This document shows positions 7,299 to 9,258 of a stretch of DNA of 9,258 nt, piece by piece. Source of the stretch: Candidatus Altimarinota bacterium (GTDB taxonomy: Bacteria > Patescibacteriota > Gracilibacteria > UBA4473); contig JAHDBZ010000038.1 in assembly GCA_020630245.1 (NCBI GenBank), positions 1 to 9,258 on the forward strand. Reading direction: 5' to 3'. Both the position numbers and the translations under genes were made by a program. The notes beneath the pieces were generated by a model that was given only the letters and a program-made list of their open reading frames with translations, ran no database searches and was not told where the DNA came from. How positions within the stretch are numbered: position 1 is the first letter of the stretch; the number at the start of each line of letters is the position of its first letter.

Positions 7299-7307
7299 AT
7301 TGTACCA
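7299..7307 (-). promoter_or_regulatory. Extended -10 element at the coupling ATPase start
   Basis: On the minus strand TGGTACAAT (TGn plus a 5/6 -10 hexamer) ends 8 bases before the ATG at 7290. No good -35 is seen. Transcription would begin at or next to the start codon, giving a leaderless or near-leaderless mRNA. Confidence 0.4.
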
Positions 7308-7393
7308 CAAAATGTGCTATTTTGGTAGTCTTTATGCGGGTTTTTATAGTTTGAAATATGAAGTTTTTATGAAGTTCTACTTGGTGTAAATGA

Positions 7394-7422
7394 TTGACTC
7401 AAAAGCATTCTAGGACTACGAT
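7394..7422 (+). promoter_or_regulatory. Candidate promoter of a short RNA
   Basis: TTGACT (7394-7399, 5/6 to the -35 consensus) and TACGAT (7417-7422, 4/6 to the -10) are 17 bases apart. The predicted start is near 7429, at the base of a long imperfect hairpin. Confidence 0.4.
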
Positions 7423-7428
7423 AAATGC

Positions 7429-7501
7429 ATCCTGAGTGTTTTTCTAAAAAACTAATCTCTCGGATGGCAACAAAGAAAGTCCTTAAACAAGGGCTTTTTT
7501 T
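7429..7501 (+). ncRNA. Candidate small structured RNA (about 73 nt)
   Basis: A promoter-like sequence lies just upstream and a terminator closes the segment. The 5' part folds as an imperfect hairpin: ATCC (7429-7432) pairs with GGAT (7462-7465), GAG (7434-7436) with CTC (7459-7461), and GTTTTT (7438-7443) with AAAAAC (7447-7452) around a cta loop. A single-stranded linker then leads to the terminator hairpin. No convincing start codon with ribosome site is present. I recognise no known RNA family. The call rests on promoter, fold and terminator together and is tentative. Confidence 0.35.
7476..7501 (+). terminator. Rho-independent terminator
   Basis: AAAGTCCTT (7476-7484) pairs with AAGGGCTTT (7489-7497) as nine base pairs including one G-T, around an aaac loop. 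The T run continues to 7501. On the minus strand the G-T pair becomes an A-C mismatch and the tail is poorer, so it works best for plus-strand transcripts. No protein gene ends here on the plus strand, which suggests a short RNA upstream. Confidence 0.7.
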
Positions 7502-7535
7502 GTCTCTAAGGTGAAGTTTTGGTTAAGTCTGATCG

Positions 7536-7564
7536 TTTACAGCACAGAAATCATTTCATACGCT
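7536..7564 (+). promoter_or_regulatory. Weak candidate tRNA promoter
   Basis: TTTACA (7536-7541, 5/6 to the -35 consensus) is 17 bases from TACGCT (7559-7564, 3/6 to the -10). Transcription would begin near 7571, just before the mature tRNA end at 7575. Confidence 0.25.
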
Positions 7565-7574
7565 GCCATTTAGT

Positions 7575-7650
7575 GGGGCAGTAGTTTAATGGTAAAACGT
7601 TCAGGTTTGTCATCCGAGCGATGCCGGTTCGAATCCGGTCTGCTCCACCA
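7575..7650 (+). tRNA. tRNA with irregular anticodon arm (Asp-GTC or Thr-TGT)
   Basis: The acceptor stem GGGGCAG (7575-7581) pairs with CTGCTCC (7640-7646), with one G-T pair. The discriminator is A7647 and CCA is encoded at 7648-7650. The D arm is GTTT-AATGGTA-AAAC (7584-7598). The T arm is GCCGG-TTCGAAT-CCGGT (7623-7639). These three arms are near-ideal. The anticodon arm is not: the best 7-base loop is TTTGTCA (7606-7612), closed by TCAGG/TCCGA with one A-C mismatch and a G-T pair. That reads TGT (Thr) with an unusual C at position 37. Reading GTC (Asp) needs a shifted register and poor pairing, or a bulged A7603 with an 8-base loop. A73 does not fit the usual G73 of Asp. The amino acid is therefore unresolved. 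The gene ends nine bases before the stop of the opposing cysteine-rich gene. Confidence 0.8.
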
Positions 7651-7659
7651 CCCAACACA

Positions 7660-9258
7660 TTAGGCCACCAAATCTTGATAACAATCCTCACACAATATTT
7701 TCTCTGGCCGATCTGGTGAAAAAGCGGTTTTGAGGGTTGTTTGACATTGCTGACATTCACGATCCCAGAGGGTGTAGGGACGGACCTTTTTGAGGCGATT
7801 GGTGTGACGTAGATCTGGATGCAAAGTGGGTTGGGGGATATCTTGGGTGTCATAGAACTTTTGCTCATATGGCTGGATCACAAATGGGCGTCCTGATTGG
7901 GCACAAACTTTGGCACCTGGAGTGGTTTTTGTGTTCAAATCCTGTGGTGGTGCCCATCGGTAGCCACGGTCTTTAGCTTCATCTTCGGTAAGCGGGAAGT
8001 AAACCTGGGCAATAGTTTGATTATAGGCCCAAGGCGACATACTAGCTGGAAAAAATTGCCCCCATTCACCCGTTTCTTTCATGTGAGCGACAAGTTTAGC
8101 ACGCAGGATTTCGTATTCGTGCTTGGTGTAGGATTTATTAAAGATGCAGTGCTTTTTATTTTTGAGCCCAGAACAGCCAAAACAGTCATTAACACTCGAC
8201 ATCCCGTGACAATAAGCGTTGTTGTGAGAGTTGTTCCACACGTACATACAGCTAATTTGTTCGTTGACGTTATTTCCATTGGCCAGGCCTTGGTAGATCC
8301 ACTCAGCATGACCACCAAAGATGTCATAATCACGAGAGTTTTTAACCTTGAATAAATAGCTTCCATAGGAGACATTTTCCATGTCATCGACGCAAAACAG
8401 ATGAAAGCTGTCTTTCACGTGAATGATACTGTCACCGGAGAAGTTCTCATTTTTGTATCCAGAGTAATATTTCTTCGGGTGTTGGAGTTGGAAAGTTTCA
8501 AACTTGGCAATGGCTTCGGCCAAGAATACGGGATCCTTTAGTTTTTCTTTAGCTGCTTCAAATTCGGCCTGGCTGACCGGTTGATTCCAGATGTAATACT
8601 CTTTGTCGGTGAGATTACAGCAACCGATACAGTTTTTGCAGCGGCGACAGTCTTGGAGTAGATAACTGTCCTGACAGTTTAGGCAACGAGCCGAATAGAA
8701 GACGCGATAACAATTATCACAGCCTACGCACTCATAGCAGAGCTCAGATCCGGTACTGCTGTAGGTATCGAAACAATCTTTGAGTTTGATACAATTGGTG
8801 ACGTGATAGCAGTCTTCGAGGTGATCTGAGTTGTGACAGAGGTAAGAATTTTTCACAAACGCGGCGGCGTTCATATAGGGAGAGTTTTCGGCAAACAAGA
8901 GATGTAGTGCCATAGCTGGTGTGGCCTCGAAAAGTTTTTGAAATTGCGGAAAGAACGAATTACTAAAATCAAAATCAAAACCGTAGTCTAGGGCGTCCCA
9001 GTCATCACCCCACCAGTACTCTTGGTCATAAATCGGCATAGGTGCATCGGCCGAAAAACAGCTAATGATATCTTTGCTAGTGGCGTCACACTTTCTGCGA
9101 AAGAGGACTCTTTCGTTTCGAAAACAAAACCGCTGTCGTTGTCGTTCTTCCGGACACAGGTCCGGCACTGGTACATCCATCCGAGCATAAAAATCCAAAT
9201 CACTGTCGGTGACCGTGAATGCTTTTCCTGACAGACGGCAGGTTTTTGTAATAGGCAT
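7660..9258 (-). CDS. Cysteine-rich zinc-ribbon/beta-solenoid-like protein (paralog 2)
   Basis: This is a 532-residue paralog of the protein at 3471-5030. The ATG is the last codon of the window. It is probably the true start, because KTCRLSGKAF aligns with the start of paralog 1. The N-terminal module keeps C7, the FY and the VPDLCPEER block, but its ribbon pairs are changed to CDAT and YDQEYWW. Residues 141-213 carry fourteen cysteines, all at positions divisible by three. Segments DKEYYIWNQPVSQAEFE (218-234) and NKKHCIFNKSYTKHEYE (367-383) repeat, and HMKETGEWGQFFP follows. The C-terminal module is complete: KVCAQSGRPF (450-459), IPQPTLHPDLR, C502-x2-C505 and C523-x2-C526. No signal peptide or membrane helix is seen. 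Family function is unknown; metal binding is inferred from the CxxC pairs. The upstream promoter lies outside the window. Confidence 0.85.
   Translation of the reverse strand: MPITKTCRLSGKAFTVTDSDLDFYARMDVPVPDLCPEERQRQRFCFRNERVLFRRKCDATSKDIISCFSADAPMPIYDQEYWWGDDWDALDYGFDFDFSNSFFPQFQKLFEATPAMALHLLFAENSPYMNAAAFVKNSYLCHNSDHLEDCYHVTNCIKLKDCFDTYSSTGSELCYECVGCDNCYRVFYSARCLNCQDSYLLQDCRRCKNCIGCCNLTDKEYYIWNQPVSQAEFEAAKEKLKDPVFLAEAIAKFETFQLQHPKKYYSGYKNENFSGDSIIHVKDSFHLFCVDDMENVSYGSYLFKVKNSRDYDIFGGHAEWIYQGLANGNNVNEQISCMYVWNNSHNNAYCHGMSSVNDCFGCSGLKNKKHCIFNKSYTKHEYEILRAKLVAHMKETGEWGQFFPASMSPWAYNQTIAQVYFPLTEDEAKDRGYRWAPPQDLNTKTTPGAKVCAQSGRPFVIQPYEQKFYDTQDIPQPTLHPDLRHTNRLKKVRPYTLWDRECQQCQTTLKTAFSPDRPEKILCEDCYQDLVA

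Noticed and set aside
5041..7650. Integrated conjugative element with the tRNA as attachment site
   Set aside because: No integrase, relaxase or duplicated tRNA 3' end was found in the window; the coupling ATPase alone does not support it.
7897..8355. Plus-strand 152-codon frame opposite cysteine-rich paralog 2, and similar frames at 3903-4235 and 4290-4652
   Set aside because: The conserved family frame is on the minus strand; these are shadows of it.

Overview
The window looks like a chromosomal segment of a Candidate Phyla Radiation (Patescibacteria / Parcubacteria-like) bacterium. The clues are two members of a very cysteine-rich protein family that I associate with those genomes, a soluble VirD4/TraG-type ATPase of the kind common there, short heptad repeats in an intergenic spacer, and weak or missing Shine-Dalgarno sequences. 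The lineage call is an inference. TGA appears to be used as a normal stop, so the Gracilibacteria/SR1 recoding is not indicated.

Layout from left to right. Positions 1-1933 (minus strand) hold the groES-groEL chaperonin operon; groEL lacks only its extreme C-terminus at the window edge. A promoter overlaps a good CIRCE operator upstream of groES, so HrcA-type heat-shock control is likely. Positions 2024-3481 form an AT-rich island: a minus-strand trypsin-like, probably secreted serine protease and a plus-strand protein of unknown function diverge from overlapping promoters. Positions 3471-7290 (minus) hold a VirD4/TraG/HerA-type coupling ATPase followed after 10 bases by a 519-residue cysteine-rich protein, probably one operon. 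Positions 7291-7660 are mostly non-coding: a -10 element very close to the ATPase start codon, a candidate small RNA ending in a terminator, and a plus-strand tRNA with an irregular anticodon arm. Positions 7660-9258 (minus) hold a second, paralogous 532-residue cysteine-rich protein.

The most unusual content is the cysteine-rich pair flanking the ATPase. In the central part of each protein the cysteines are separated almost only by multiples of three residues, with recurrences at 15. This suggests a cysteine-lined beta-solenoid between N- and C-terminal copies of a zinc-ribbon-like module. Each paralog has lost metal-ligand pairs from the opposite end. No relaxase, VirB4 or other transfer gene is present, so any link to DNA transfer or to the cell envelope is only suggested by the neighbouring ATPase.
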